From the NCBI RefSeq assembly GCF_932294415.1, contig NC_065535.1, forward strand, positions 83,163,862 to 83,227,861: a DNA stretch of 64,000 nt. The letters run 5' to 3'. Source of the DNA: Quercus robur (Eukaryota > Streptophyta > Magnoliopsida > Fagales > Fagaceae). How positions within the stretch are numbered: position 1 is the first letter of the stretch; each line of letters opens with the position of its first letter. A model generated the notes under the pieces. It made no database searches. It was given only the letters and a program-made list of their open reading frames with translations, and was not told the DNA's origin. Positions 10,800 to 23,900 of this stretch are shown piece by piece. Both the position numbers and the translations under genes were made by a program.

Positions 10800-12185
10800 A
10801 ACAATAACTAACTTTCTGAAACAAATGACTAAAGCCGTATAACAAACACACCTAGATAATAAAATGACTTTTTCGAATCGGCCAAAAATCACACATTACA
10901 GCACACCTTTGGGTCAAGGTCTCAAATTTAATACACCGTAACTGTGAGGAGCATGGTCACATGCATAGTATAGTCACTTGTGAAGATCACCAAGGTAGTT
11001 ATAGTTCGTATAAATATGAAAGACTAGTACTTGGCCCGCAAAATAAAAGCTTTAAATTTTTTATTTTTTTATTTTGATAAGTGAGTATTGTTTGTGGCCC
11101 CAAGAGGAAAGGATAGGGAGTAGCAAAGGAAAGGCTTTAAATTTGGTTTGGAACTTTTTTTAATGAAAAGTTTCCCTTAACGTTTTTGTGTGCCCCTTTC
11201 TCATAGCGGAGAGAGAACACTTGGTGATGATTAAGAACGAATCAACAATGATATCCATGGGTGTATTATTGTATATATATAGTACTATTGCTAACCCTGA
11301 ATGAGATTCTCGTTCCACTTATAAGGAGATGGATAATAAAGAATTATTACAAGTTAGGGGTGGATGGTTATCAAGTTTCTGATTAGGTGGGTTAATTTTA
11401 ACTCTCATCTACTAGCTAGGGTTTGAATTTTTGTTCTAATAATTGAATACAAGATTAAAAAATAAAAAATAAAATCTTTAAATATCAAAATGATCTAGAG
11501 ATATCAGTATTCTAGAGGAAAATAATATATATCTGTTGCACATTTCATTGCTTTAATAAGCTGTCTATGGCTTACTGGAATTGGTATTCTTGTTAATTGG
11601 TTTAATAGGACACAGGAAATTCCAATACCAAAGCTGAGATGGAAGGGTAGAAACAAAACAGTGGTCATTGGCAAAAGAGTGATACAAGGGTTATTACTAA
11701 TTTTCTTATATAAGTTTTATAAACTCACTAGTCAAATATAAAATATAAAATATAAAATATAAAATATAAAATTATTTTATTGACATAGTATAAATCATGT
11801 CATTGCGAAATTTGTATATTTTATGTAATAAATTGGTAATGCCTTTTGAATATTTCTTTAATTCTCAACAAAATCGGAAGTTGACAATAAAAGCAAATAT
11901 TTCAGAGTTTAGCTTGCGAGTGCAAAAGAATAATCATGTGAATTAAAAACTTTAAAATTACTATGATAGGCATTTGAAAACTCCATTTAAAGGAACATGC
12001 ACGATTGAAAAGAACAACACGATGACTCTTGAATGCGTTTAAAAGAATACATTAAGTTGTGAATTTTTTACCTTATTGTCATATATACCAAAAACATACA
12101 AATGTGACAAAATATTTATATATTTACATAAAAAACTGTCTATGCTTAATTACGTGAATTAGCATCATATTATATTAAGACTAAA
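10800..12185. other. intergenic; short AAATAT tandem repeat
   Basis: No supported gene. A six-copy AATATAA-type tandem repeat occurs at about 11735-11772. A TATATATAG stretch at 11271-11281 has no gene after it. Confidence 0.55.
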
Positions 12186-12200
12186 GGTAAACTCACAATA

Positions 12201-12204
12201 AAAA

Positions 12205-12241
<37 letters not shown>
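12201..12241. repeat. poly(A) tract
   Basis: An A run of roughly 40 nt (12209-12241 is pure A). It could be the tail of a degraded + strand retroposon, but the sequence before it shows no recognisable body. Confidence 0.7.
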
Positions 12242-12242
<1 letters not shown>

Positions 12243-13680
12243 CCTAAAGGTGAACTACTCTATAAGAGGTTTTGGATCAAATTTCTTAACCAACACTCAT
12301 ATATAGGACCATTCAAAAGTTTCTTCTCAATAATCACTTTGATGTATATATAAAATCATGTGTGTGTACCAGATGGGTAGTACACACCCAAGAAATAGGC
12401 AGAAAAGCCATAGACAATAGGTGGAAAAACAAATGATGCGTCCACATCTTTTCATAACTCCCATTGAAGTGCAGTAGGCGGTAGTATGATCTTTCCAACT
12501 ATAGGGTCAAGGATTCCTAAAATCATTAATGAACTATTCAATTTTATTATTTAAATAATTAAATTGAAGGTCCCAAATCCAAATTGACAAACTACCTACG
12601 GCATCATTAGCATCTACCACACTTTCTTTCTTTCTTTCTTTTTCTAAATTATACTAAATTATATCTTTTAATTTTGACATAATTTTGTGACCTAGATTCT
12701 CGTTTACACCTCCAATACTAATATATCACACCAATATTTCATAAATCAAGGAATACATTCTTCCACGTATAATATATTCTTATTAATATTTATTTGAAAA
12801 AAAATCAAATCCCATTAAATAAATATAAAACCCTTATTTACTATTAATATTAATAAAGAACCACCGAACCTAGTCCAACTCGTCAAAGACGCCATACACT
12901 AGAGGATGAGCTAGAGTGACCTAGAGTTATATGTTGTTCGGTCCTCATGATCTAAAAAAGAAACTCTACCAAGTCTATGCAATTTCATGGCTAGCTAGGA
13001 TATATTGTACCATCTTTTCTCACAACCTGAAGATATATTAAAGAAAACAAATTCAACGATTAATCAAGCTAATGTTAAACTTAAGGAATTTAATCGAAGT
13101 ACTTCAAGATACCAAAAAAAAAAAAAAAAAAAAAACAGCAAAATACATTCCAAATCAAGTGAACAGCATGAAAAAAAAAAAAAAAAAAAAAATCCAAATT
13201 TATCAATATATATTAATCCAAATTTGGAAAAGAATTAAGAAAAAACAAATCTCGAGCTCGCGACCACCATTCAAATGATGGCTCTGCCGTGGCATCTTTT
13301 TCTAGACTTAGGCACCATATTCAGTGTACTCTCTATTTGGTGACATTTCTAGCGGGTTGTTTTTATTTTTTATTTTTATGGGTTTTGATTTTTTGGAATA
13401 GGGTGTTAACTGGTATGTATTTGTGTATCTTCTCATATGACAAGATGTGTTCATTAATTTATGAAATCTCAATGTGGCATTATGGTATTGGAGGGGGTAA
13501 ACAAAGAGTTTTACACCATATCCTTATTAAATGTAAACTCTTTTCAGCTCGGTCATTTAAGTTTCATTTTTTTTTTTCTCATTTCAATCCGTTAAATTTA
13601 CTTCTTCCGTCTAGCTCTTTTCAATCTAACCATTAGTTTTAGTAGTTTTTACTTTCCAAAATAACACCAATTAGGTGGAC
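12242..13680. other. intergenic, two poly(A) runs, no recognised gene
   Basis: Two A runs of ~20 nt lie at 13113-13134 and 13171-13191. The open frame at 13289-13636 (115 codons) contains an aromatic-rich, partly T-run-encoded segment and a Gly-Gly-Gly-Lys stretch. I recognise no family and treat it as unsupported. Confidence 0.45.
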
Positions 13681-13689
13681 TTAAATAAA

Positions 13690-14350
13690 GACCTATCAAA
13701 TAGCTCAAGTCATGTTAATTGGGTTACAGGTCAAATTCAAATCGAGTTAGAAACGGTCATTTGAAATAGCTTGTGATCGAGTTGAGTCAATCGAGTTGCA
13801 AGTTGAGTTAATCAGTTTATGGGTTGACTCATTTTTTTTACATGTATGAGAAAATAGTAATAATATGATCAAATTCTCTTTGTCTTCCTTTCAAAGACAA
13901 ATAAGAAAACAAATAATAAAATGCTAAAAAAATTAAATTTAAAACATAAATTCATAATTTTACACAATCTATAGTTTACTAATGATATCATCACCATAAA
14001 AAAAATAAAAAATAAAAAGACGAAAAATTAATATATAATAAATGTCATCAACCAATGCTAAAAGTTGATTCATAAGCAATGGTGATAGGAATGCTTAAGA
14101 GATTGTGTTTCATTAAAGAGAGTTCAAAACGTAACTGTAATCTCTTTCCACCAAAAATTTAAAAAAAAAAAAAAAAAATCCAAATTTGCATATTACTTTC
14201 AAATGAAAAAGATAATCAAAAAGTTTTAGTTTTTAAAAATTCATTTCTTTAACAAATGGGTCAGGTATGGGTTGACCCAATATTTCAATGGGTTGAGTGT
14301 AGGTTGACCCATTTTTTCTATGGGCTAGGTTAATGGGTTCAAGTCCAATT
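13690..14350. repeat. degenerate repeat with GGGTTGACCC motifs
   Basis: Repeated phrases GGGTTGACTCA, GGGTTGACCCAA, TAGGTTGACCCATT and GAGTTGAGTCAATCGAGTT lie at both edges of an AT-rich centre. Such text is common in decayed plant DNA transposons. Boundaries and family are not clear. Confidence 0.3.
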
Positions 14351-14752
14351 TTTCTAGGTCAAGACTTAATAGTGCTAATTGAATGAAGTGATTACATTAG
14401 AAGCAACTGGAAGCTAAAAGATTGGAAAAATAATAATAAAAAATTAAAAACAGGTCAAAGTTAGAGGGTGTAAATTTTAAAAGTAAAATTTACACACAAT
14501 TCCTAAATACATTAAGTTCCCTAATTTTATTTTAATACGTAGTTGCATTGACAAATAAAATATAGACAATGTTATTTTGTACAAGACAACTAAATTCAAT
14601 GTAGCTATTTGTTATCTAAAAGAAAATTTTCAATATAGCTATATGTTTGAATTGAATTTAACATATTGCATCTAAAGAATTTTACCTAAGTTTTATCCTA
14701 TTTTAAATTTTTTTAATTTTGGGTTTGGTTGCAAATGACATGGAATGCTAGA

Positions 14753-14893
14753 ATTGGGCCCAAAAAAAATTCAAAACCATTGGCCCGAATAAGCCTTTAA
14801 AGGAAAACAGTGGGCTAGAATTGGGCCGAAAAAGAATTCCAAAAGTTGGCCCAAATTGAAAAAAAAAACCAATTGAAGGAAAATATTGGGCCA
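14753..14893 (+). promoter_or_regulatory. site II (TGGGCC/Y) promoter cluster
   Basis: Six TGGGC(C/T) or reverse-complement GGCCCA/GGCCCG motifs occur within 140 bp (near 14755, 14780, 14811, 14822, 14847 and 14886), 250-390 bp before the start codon of the TBC gene. Two blocks beginning AGAATTGGGCC are tandem copies about 67 bp apart. Site II elements are known binding sites of TCP factors in promoters of broadly expressed plant genes. That they drive the gene downstream is inference from position. Confidence 0.6.
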
Positions 14894-15139
14894 ACCTACC
14901 ATTCAACAACCATTTTTATTTCAACTACCATTCTTCCCGCGCTCTCGAACGTGAGGTGAGGGAGAGAGTCACGGAATGAGTAACTCAGTTCATTTCCCGA
15001 GTCATCATGAAACCCAAAACCAACACACCCTTCTCTTCTTTTCTTCCCAACTTCAATGGAATATTATCACACACCCACCAACTCAACTCGCCCGATTCAC
15101 CTCCCTTGACTCACTCCCAACTCACCTACTACCACCACC

Positions 15140-18100
15140 ATGCTCAAAGGCAAGCTCAAGCTTCCGCTTCCTGTCCCCGACAAAGCCCGCCGAGCCTTCC
15201 CGGACCGCCTTGGCAGCCTGGTCGCTGGATTCGACGGAAAAGAAGAAGAGTACGGTGGAGGCTCCGATTTGGTAGTATTTGAACCCGGTGAAGAGCTCGA
15301 GACCTTTCAGCCTAATGGGTTCGTGTCCGATAAAGAGAGCGATGGCGTTGAAAATTTTGTTGAGGACCGACCCAGACCCGAAAAAGACGGGGCGGGTCCG
15401 GTTTCGACAGTGCAAGTCATTGCGGTGGACGAGAAAAGATCCGATCTTGAATATGAGGTTTTGAATTTGAGCCTTACTGGGTTTTTTTCTTTTTTTTGAA
15501 TTTTTTTTGAATATTTTTTTTTACAATAATCCTAAACTTTGTATATTCTGATTGTAGTTTGAGTTTTTGTATGTGTGTGTGTGTGTGTGTGTTTTTTTAA
15601 ATGTAATTACAAATGGTTAAGGATTGCTGGGTTTTTTGTGAAGTTTCTTAATTTGGGTAGTCAGTTAATTTTGTACATTTGGTCTTACAGTCAGTTTGGT
15701 TACTAGAGGATAATGTTGGATAAGGAATGAAAAAGGAAATGGAGTGTGTAATTATGTTTTCATGAAGTCATGGATTTACTAAGACGGAAAAGTCAAAAGA
15801 TTGAAAGACCAATCATGTGTACAAGGTTTTCAATTTGATAACCTTGTTAAAATTTTCCAATTTGGTTTCATCTAAAAGCAGTCAAATAGAGTATTAGGGT
15901 TTATTGTTTCTTCCTTTTGCTTTCTGTAAAATGCAACTGTGATATATATTTTTTCTCTTTTTTATATTTTATATTTTTTCATTAGCTTTCTCGGCCGGAG
16001 ATAAATTTGGAGAAGTTACAAAGAATTGCTAGTGCTGGACTTCCAGATGGAGGAGGTTTGCGCGCAACGGCTTGGAAGGTAAGGGCTCTATTCTTTGGTT
16101 AGCCATGTTTATATTTTCAATCAGATTTGATCTTTTAGTGTGAATTGACAAATACAATGAGGTAGAGTGGAGACAATACTTGAATCCAGGACCATTGTTT
16201 TGATACCATGATAAAATACCACTTCGTTCACAAAAGTTTTAGTTATTAGGAAAGGCTTAATTTCATCATTTAGCCATTATTCTAACATTCACAGATATCA
16301 AATGGACTTATGGACATGGTAATTTTGGTTTCCAAAGTTCTGGTTATCATAAGTTTAGTGTAGAAAGAAATTAACTCTACCTAGCAATTTAGACAATTAT
16401 AGAGAGCATTTGAAGTGAACCCAGATAATATTTAGCCCTAGATTTTGAATTCGATGAACACAATTATAATATGGCATAATTACATTATTATTTCTATTAA
16501 CAAACAAAGCAAATTTACTTATAGCAAATAGAAGCACCAAAAATTAGAAATGTTATTTCTGATTTCTATTTTTTATATATATTTTTTCATTGGTAAGTTA
16601 TAAATGCACTAAGTGAGTTTTGAATTCACAACTTCACCCTCCACTCAGACTTGTAAGAGGAGGAAATGCCATTTGAGCCAAGGCTCATTGGTACTACTAT
16701 TTCTGATTTCTCATCATCACAATCACGTAACTGTCATGATTCGTTAATGTCATTATGGTCTGATAGATTTTGAGGAGATCATCTTGAGATAATTCAATTA
16801 CTGACTGAAGATTGTACTATAACTGCAATGATAGACTGATAGGATAATTAGGGTAGTTTTGCTCTTGAAACTTCATATCTCATTCAGTTCATTTTCATCC
16901 TGAAAATTCATTTACCTTTAGGATCAGTGGACACCTTTGAAATTGATGGGTGGGATGGAGGTTTTCATCTCATAAAAAATGGACTAAGGACCTCCCATGT
17001 GAATTTAAGGTCTGCGTGTGTGTGTTCATCAAAGTGTATGTCTATGGGTAGTATATTCAGAAAGGGCTACTGCATAATGCTTTGATACAACACTCAGATA
17101 ATCAACAGAGTTATCCCTTGGCTTAACTGGATCTTTAACTAGAAGCAAGCATTAACACAGTTGAAGGTATTCATAAAAAAATAGAAAAAACAAGTTGAAT
17201 GTAACAAATTATAAATGAATGTTTCCTAATCTGAGGATTGGAAGTTTAAATTCTAGTCTACATGTTAAGACGACACTAGATCACTAAGATGTTTAATGGG
17301 CCAAATTAATAAAGTTTTATTGTTTGATGCTTGTGATTATTTGAGTATTTATTGCCCTTGTATGTTTTCAACCAGCTGCTTTTAGGTTATTTACCTACTT
17401 CTCGTGACCTATGGGAAAAGGAACTGACTGAGAATCGACAAAAGTATGCAAAGCTAAAAGAGGAGCTTCTTCTGAGTCCTGTAAGATGCTTCTTACCAAG
17501 CACTTGTTTACATTGCTAACAAACTTGTTTAGATGCGGATGAATATCTTACACAGATTTATATCAAGTTCATTATTTCTTGTTAGCAGTTACCATGGACT
17601 AATGGAAATCTTGAATCTAGACAGTCAGAACTCACAAGGAGAAAAGATGAAGCTTTTAGTTATAAGGAGCAGCATGTTGACGTTGATGTGGATGGGCCAC
17701 TGAGGCGACATGAAATTTCTCAAGAAGATCATCCTTTGAGCCTCGGTAAAGCAAGTGCATGGCATCAATACTTTCAGGTGAATGTCTTCTCCAATTAAAG
17801 CTGTCTCTTGAATCCTTATGTTATAATCAAGTTGATTTATTTTTCTTCTCTCTTTTTGGGAGTATATAATTGAGTTGATGTTTGTCAGTAAAACTCCATT
17901 TGTTTCTAGTATACAGAGATGGTAGAACAGATTGATCGTGATCTGCAACGCACACACCCAGATAAGAAATTCTTCTCAGGGGAAACATCATTCAGTAGGA
18001 AAAACAGAGTACTTCATTGCCTTAACCCAATTTTTTATTTTCTTTTTTCTTGTTTGTGAGATTTTCTCAAGGTGACTGGATGATATGCTGAATTTTCATC

Positions 18101-19237
18101 TGCAGCAAGCAATGAAAAATATTCTTCTCCTGTTTGCAAAATTGAATCCTGCAATCCGTTATGTGCAAGGCATGAATGAGGTCCTCGCACCAATATACTA
18201 TGTGTTCAGTACTGACACCGATGAGAAAAATGCTGTAAGACTTCCGTTAGATTTCTTATTTGATAGATCTATCTGCTAATTTGTTTGAATCTAATTGTCT
18301 TTGGTTCGAGAGTGTTTGGGGACCAAAGGTCACATTTCTGTGAATTGCCAGTCTTGCAGATTCTGAAAAACCAAATTGACTGGCATAATGATTTTTGACA
18401 CTCACAGTTCACTCTATATGCATGTATGGGATGTTATTACCAGCTGATATGTGTATATTTTTCCTGTAAGCTTCAATAAATCTTATTATTCTTCTTATCT
18501 TATTAAAAAAATAAAAATAAAAATAAAAACCCGATGTTTCAGAGATGGCTTTTCCCTTGTTTTAGATTGAACCTGAACAACAATTTCTATGATAAGTTGG
18601 TTTCTTTTTTTTTTTTTTTTCTTTTTCTTTTTTTCTGGTTTTGTTTGAGGCTTTGTTTTTGTCTACATTTTCTTGTTCCTTTTCATGTTTTCGAATTTAA
18701 GATATAAGGCTAATCATGAATAGAGACATTATCCCTGTTCTTCTATGTAGGCAAATGCAGAAGCAGATAGTTTTTCTTGTTTTGTTAGACTCTTGAGTGA
18801 CTCAGTGGATCACTTTTGCCAACAATTGGATAATAGTGCAGTGGGCATCCTTTCCACCCTTACCCGCTTATCAGATTTATTAAAAGCCAATAATGAGGAA
18901 TTGTGGCGGCATCTTGAGCTCACAAACAAGGTAAATTACATCAAAATCTGCTTAGGATTTAAATTCAAATATGCCTTAAGCTTATATTAATTTAATGCGT
19001 CTTATGTTGTTTTGACTTCTTCTGCGAACCACCTCAGTCAATTAGAATCCATTTCTTAAAGGTGATCACTCATGTTACACTAAAATGTGCAAGCTTATAT
19101 TATGTATTCTTTTGAGCAGGTGAGGCCACAATTCTATGCATTCAGGTGGATTACATTGCTACTTACACAAGAATTCGATTTTCAACCAATCTTGAGAATT
19201 TGGGATTGTCTTCTGGGTAATCCTTTTGGTGTTCAGG

Positions 19238-19275
<38 letters not shown>

Positions 19276-19616
19276 CTTATTTACTTAGCTAATTGTAACC
19301 GACATTAATTCCTCTACCCCAATCTTCTCCCAGATTAATCTAGTTTTGTTTGGCCATTTACTCTTCATTTTTAATATGATGCTTCACCAATCTGTCTGAA
19401 TACTCATTTAATGGAAGCAAAATTTATGGACCACAGGATATGCTTCTACGAGTTTGTTGTGCAATGCTGCTATGTGTTAAGAGCAGGCTACTGAGTGGTG
19501 ATTTTGTGGCTAACTTAAAGCTTCTACAGCACTACCCTGATATCAACATAGAACATCTTCTCCGGGTAGCTCAGGATCTCAGTCCGGACACATCTTCCTA
19601 TCGCTTGTCCCCTTAA
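15140..19616 (+). CDS. TBC1D13-type Rab GTPase-activating protein (TBC domain)
   Basis: I join nine exons: 15140-15457, 15986-16078, 17376-17480, 17589-17777, 17910-18008, 18106-18234, 18751-18930, 19120-19236, 19437-19616. All have GT-AG borders and all eight introns are in phase 0, giving 469 aa. The N-terminal ~105 residues are an acidic linker starting MLKGKLKLPLP. The TBC domain runs from about residue 107 (LSRPEINLEKLQ, GLRATAWKLLLGYLP) to ~440. Both catalytic fingers are present: the arginine finger in IDRDLQRTHP (Arg249) and the glutamine finger in RYVQGMNE (Gln289). Later conserved text includes FCQQLDNS, YAFRWITLLLTQEF and RIWDCLL. TBC proteins accelerate GTP hydrolysis by Rab GTPases on endomembranes; TBC1D13-type members are known in animals as RabGAPs. 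The Rab partner in plants cannot be read here. Site II motifs lie upstream. Family assignment is strong; splice sites are predicted. Confidence 0.9.
19239..19272 (+). repeat. (CT)n microsatellite at an intron start
   Basis: A CT run begins within 5 nt of the predicted donor site of the last intron of the TBC gene (exon ends GTTCAG, intron begins GTCCCTCTCT). A pyrimidine run so close to a donor is unusual but leaves the GT intact. Confidence 0.85.
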
Positions 19617-20906
19617 TTACATGCCTCTGTGTACAAATGTCTCTGTTTACATGTTTTGTAATGATGTATCAGGCTTGCACTATTGCTTGAGTTACTCTAA
19701 CCCAAAATATTTTTTCATGATACATTTAAAGTACAGCTTTACTTTTCAGATCAATTCAAAGTCACATCAACATGTGACTCCTAAGATCTTTGTATATATA
19801 TTTTTTCCTAAATGATGGGGCACAAGCTCGAGTGCATTAGCTTGCTGTTATCAAGCAGTGGTAGCTTTGAGTAAATGAGTGGATTAGGTTTGGGAGTGAC
19901 ATCAATTGGAGTTTCTCTTCTTTCTTTCAAGTGATCTTTTTTAAGAATTGATGTGTGACATCATGCTCAGGTTCCTTTTTCCACCCCTTACCTTGATTTT
20001 CTGATTATGAGAAGTTCATTTGAGGTGAACTGGAAAAGAAAATAATATTATACTAACTTATGCATAAAATTTACTTTAGACCCTTGATTTTACCAAGGAA
20101 AAGTAGAAAAAAAATTTCCCCCTTGGGTTGAAGTATCTGTTGAAGGGAGAAACTCCACAAAACCACACATGTCCAAAGGAGGTTATTTGGGCATGCCATG
20201 ACCTTGGCAGCTTGCATGATGGGCTGCCAAGAGCATGCCATATTGCACTCATTCAATTCAAACATTCCCGGGTATCACAAGAATCAAGTGCAATATTCCC
20301 TTGACCAAGACAATATTAATTGTTCTTCCTTCAAAACTAGGAGACATTTTTTTTTCGACAATAAATTGAACAAGTTAATGGTACAGCCAGGTTTGCTGGA
20401 TTACTATTAATTTATTATTTCTCTCCTTGTGCTGCACCTGCACCTAAAGTTTTTTTAAAGCAAAAGACCATCTTTCCCGCCACCAACTGGTCCTTATGTG
20501 GATTGGAAGGCTTGGAGGACTCGTTTTCTAATCTTTCTAGGAAGCAACTTCTTCTACTACCTTATATTGCGCCATGACATCAGAACTAAAACAAAACCAA
20601 GTTGAAGTTGCTTTAAACCAATTAATTTAGCCTCCTTTCCAGCAAGTTTACCTGATCCACCACTGCTTCTAAATAATTTTTATTTTACTCAAAAGTCCTT
20701 TTAAGGGATTTCTCCGATTCACATTGCTTCTTCTTCAAGAACCTTCTAATGTAAGCCAACTAATTTCTTCTCTTCAAGTCAATGCTATATATGTTCGGGT
20801 CATATGTTTCATCTCCTTCTTTGTATTTTGATTTTGTGGTCCTTTTGAGTTGTTTTCAAAACTTTAAAGCCAAGGAGGTCTGTGCAGTGTGGAAATAAGC
20901 AGAGAG
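19617..20906. other. TBC 3' region and phospholipase D 5' region
   Basis: The 1.29-kb spacer between two genes on the same strand should hold the 3' UTR and terminator of the TBC gene and the promoter and 5' UTR of the phospholipase D gene. I see no transposon in it and no TATA box that can be assigned with confidence. Pyrimidine-rich text near 20700-20800 fits a 5' UTR. Confidence 0.5.
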
Positions 20907-23900
20907 ATGACAAAAATAATGTTGCATGGGACGCTTCACGCGACAATTTATGAGGTTGATAAGCTTTCTGGCAAAGGTTGCTGCATGTTCTTCTGCAGGG
21001 TATGTTTGCATGTTCCGAAAATTGTGTCCACCATCTTATTTCCTAATTGTATAGAATTCCTTTTCCCTTGTTTTTCCATCAGATATATGTTTAGATAAGA
21101 ACGAAAAAAAAAATTGATCTGAAAAGAAAGAAAAAGTAGACGTATATAACTAATTCTTCTGAGGAAAAAAAAAAAATTATGCTTTCTGGCTGTTCATATC
21201 AATGATTTTTAAAATCCATTAGTGGCTATATACCTGTATTATGCTTTCTCAATGGCACACATGTACCTGGTCCATAATCTTGTCTTATTTTACTATGCTA
21301 TTTTTCTCATTCCTACTTTACATGCAATAGTGTGCTGAAGTCAGTAAGCCATATGATGTTCCCATGTTACATAATTTATTCATTTCTCTATGGTCCAGGA
21401 AACCATCAATATACATGAACTTTCAAACACTAAACCAATTGGTTAGTCTATTTCATATTTGACTTCTCTCTCTAACATGTTAAGCATAAAGTTGGAAATA
21501 TTTTTAATTAGTACTTTTTGCTGACACTAGTCATAATATCTCTTTGGAATTGAACCAAACTTTATGATAGCGGAGAATGCTATTCTAATTGTTCTCAATA
21601 TCGTTTTCTTTGGTTTCGTTCTTTCACTCTGATCTGTTTGACAATCAAGAATTGTAGGAAAAGAAAAGCATATATGGAATTTAGAACTGCAAAACCCTCA
21701 ACCATAAGAAATTTCAAACTTACATTCCCTCTTCCATGGCAAAATAAGAAGTTTGAAATTTTTATGTCTAGAATCAATTCCAGATACATTTTGCTAAATT
21801 CAGATGTCAACGATTTTCCCTGCAGCCAATGGATAGCATAGAAACTGTTGGGCCTGGAAATGGTTCCAAACTCTATGCAACACTTGATATAGAGAATGCT
21901 AGAGTTGCCCGCACTAGACTGGTAGAAAATAGACGCTCTAATCCCCAATGGTCCGAGTCTTTCCGCATTTACTGTGCTCATAAGGCTTCTAATATTGTTT
22001 TTTCTATCAAAGAAGGTAATCATGTTGGGGCAAGAGTAATTGGAAGAGCTTATATGCCCGTTGAGGAAATAGTAAATGGAGCAGAAGTAGACAGATGGCT
22101 TAAGATCTTGAAAAAGAACCATAAACCTCTCCGCGGAACTCCTAAAATCCATGTGAAATTGCAATTTTTCAATGTCACTCAAGAATGTAATTGGTCTCGA
22201 GGAATTAGAAGTCCTAAATTTCCAGGAGTCCCTTACACATTCTTTGCACAGAGACATGGTTGCTCAGTTACTCTTTACCAAGATGCTCATATCCCAGACA
22301 ATTTTATCCCGAAAATCCCTCTTGCTGGGGGCAAATATTATCAGCCCCAGCGATGCTGGGAAGATGTTTTTGATGCCATTTCTAAAGCAAAGCATTTGAT
22401 ATATATTACTGGATGGTCTGTATATTCTAAGATCACCTTGGTAAGGGACTTGAGGAGACAAAAGCCTGGAGGAGAGCTGACCCTCGGAGAGCTTCTTATA
22501 AAGAAGGCTAGTGAAGGGGTCAAAGTCCTGATGCTTGTTTGGAATGACAGAACTTCTGTAAAATTACTAAAGAGGGATGGAGTAATGGCTACTCATGATG
22601 AAGATACAGGAAGTTATTTCCATAACACTGGAGTCCATTGTGTTTTATGCCCACGTAATCCTGACAATGGCGAAAGCATTGTTCAAGACTTTGAGGTTTC
22701 CACCATGTTCACTCATCACCAGAAGATTGTGGTGGTGGACAGTGAGATGCCCAATAGAAAATCTGAAAAGAGGAGGATTGTGAGCTTCATTGGTGGTATT
22801 GATCTTTGTGATGGGAGATATGATACTCCCTTTCATTCCATTTTCAGGACTCTCAAAACAGCTCATCATGATGATTTTCATCAGCCTAACTTTGCTGGTG
22901 CCTCAATTGAGAAAGGTGGACCTAGGGAGCCTTGGCACGACATTCACTGCCGGTTAGAAGGACCTATTGCCTGGGATGTTTTATTCAATTTTGAGCAGAG
23001 ATGGAGGAAGCAAGGCAAGAAGGAATTGCTACTTCAATTAAGCGAACTAGATGGCATTTTCATAACCCCATCTCCGGTTATGTACCCCGAAGACCATGAA
23101 ACATGGAATGTACAATTGTTCCGATCAATTGATGGAGGAGCCACCTTTGGCTTCCCCAATGCTCCTGAGGATGCAGCCAGGGCTGGTCTTCTCACTTGGA
23201 AGGATAATGTGATTGACAGAAGCATTCAGGATGCTTACATCAATGCCATTAGACGTGCAAAGAATTTCATATATATTGAAAATCAGTATTTTCTTGGAAG
23301 CTCTTTCTGCTGGAATTCACATGGCCTTAAAGTTGAGGAGGTTGGTGCTGTAAATCTTATTCCAAAAGAACTGTCACTGAAGATTGTTAGTAAGATTGAG
23401 GCAGGAGAAAGATTTACCGTCTATGTTGTCATTCCACTGTGGCCAGAGGGTGTCCCCGAAAGTGCATCTGTGCAAGCAATATTGAATTGGCAAAATAGGA
23501 CAATGGAGATGATGTACAAAGACATAGTGCAGGCCCTCCAAACTAAGGGGCTTGAGGCAAACCCAAGGGACTATTTGACATTCTTTTGCCTCGGCAATCG
23601 AGAGACAAGGAAAAGTGGAGAATATGAACCTCCAGAGAAACCCGAACATGATACAGATTATAGCAGAGCTCAGGAAGCCAGGCGGTTCATGATCTATATT
23701 CATGCTAAGATGATGATAGGTAAATTGGTTTATCAAATTTTCTTGATAAGTTTAAGTACCTACTTTTGTGTTCTGTTGGAAATTCTTGAATTCTCTAACC
23801 TAAGGCATTTGATTTCATATTGAAGTATGTCAGTGAAAATTTCAATGTATATTAATATGCATTCTTGTTGTTAGTGTTGTGCTATTAAATGACACATTTT

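Noticed and set aside
13289-13636. 115-codon frame with a GGGK stretch
   Set aside because: Partly T-run-coded, no recognised family, no splice or promoter support; GGGK alone is not a P-loop.
21595-22257. 220-codon minus-strand open frame
   Set aside because: Its upstream part lies opposite phospholipase D exon 2 and the rest opposite the intron; the sense strand has clear domain homology, so this is a shadow.
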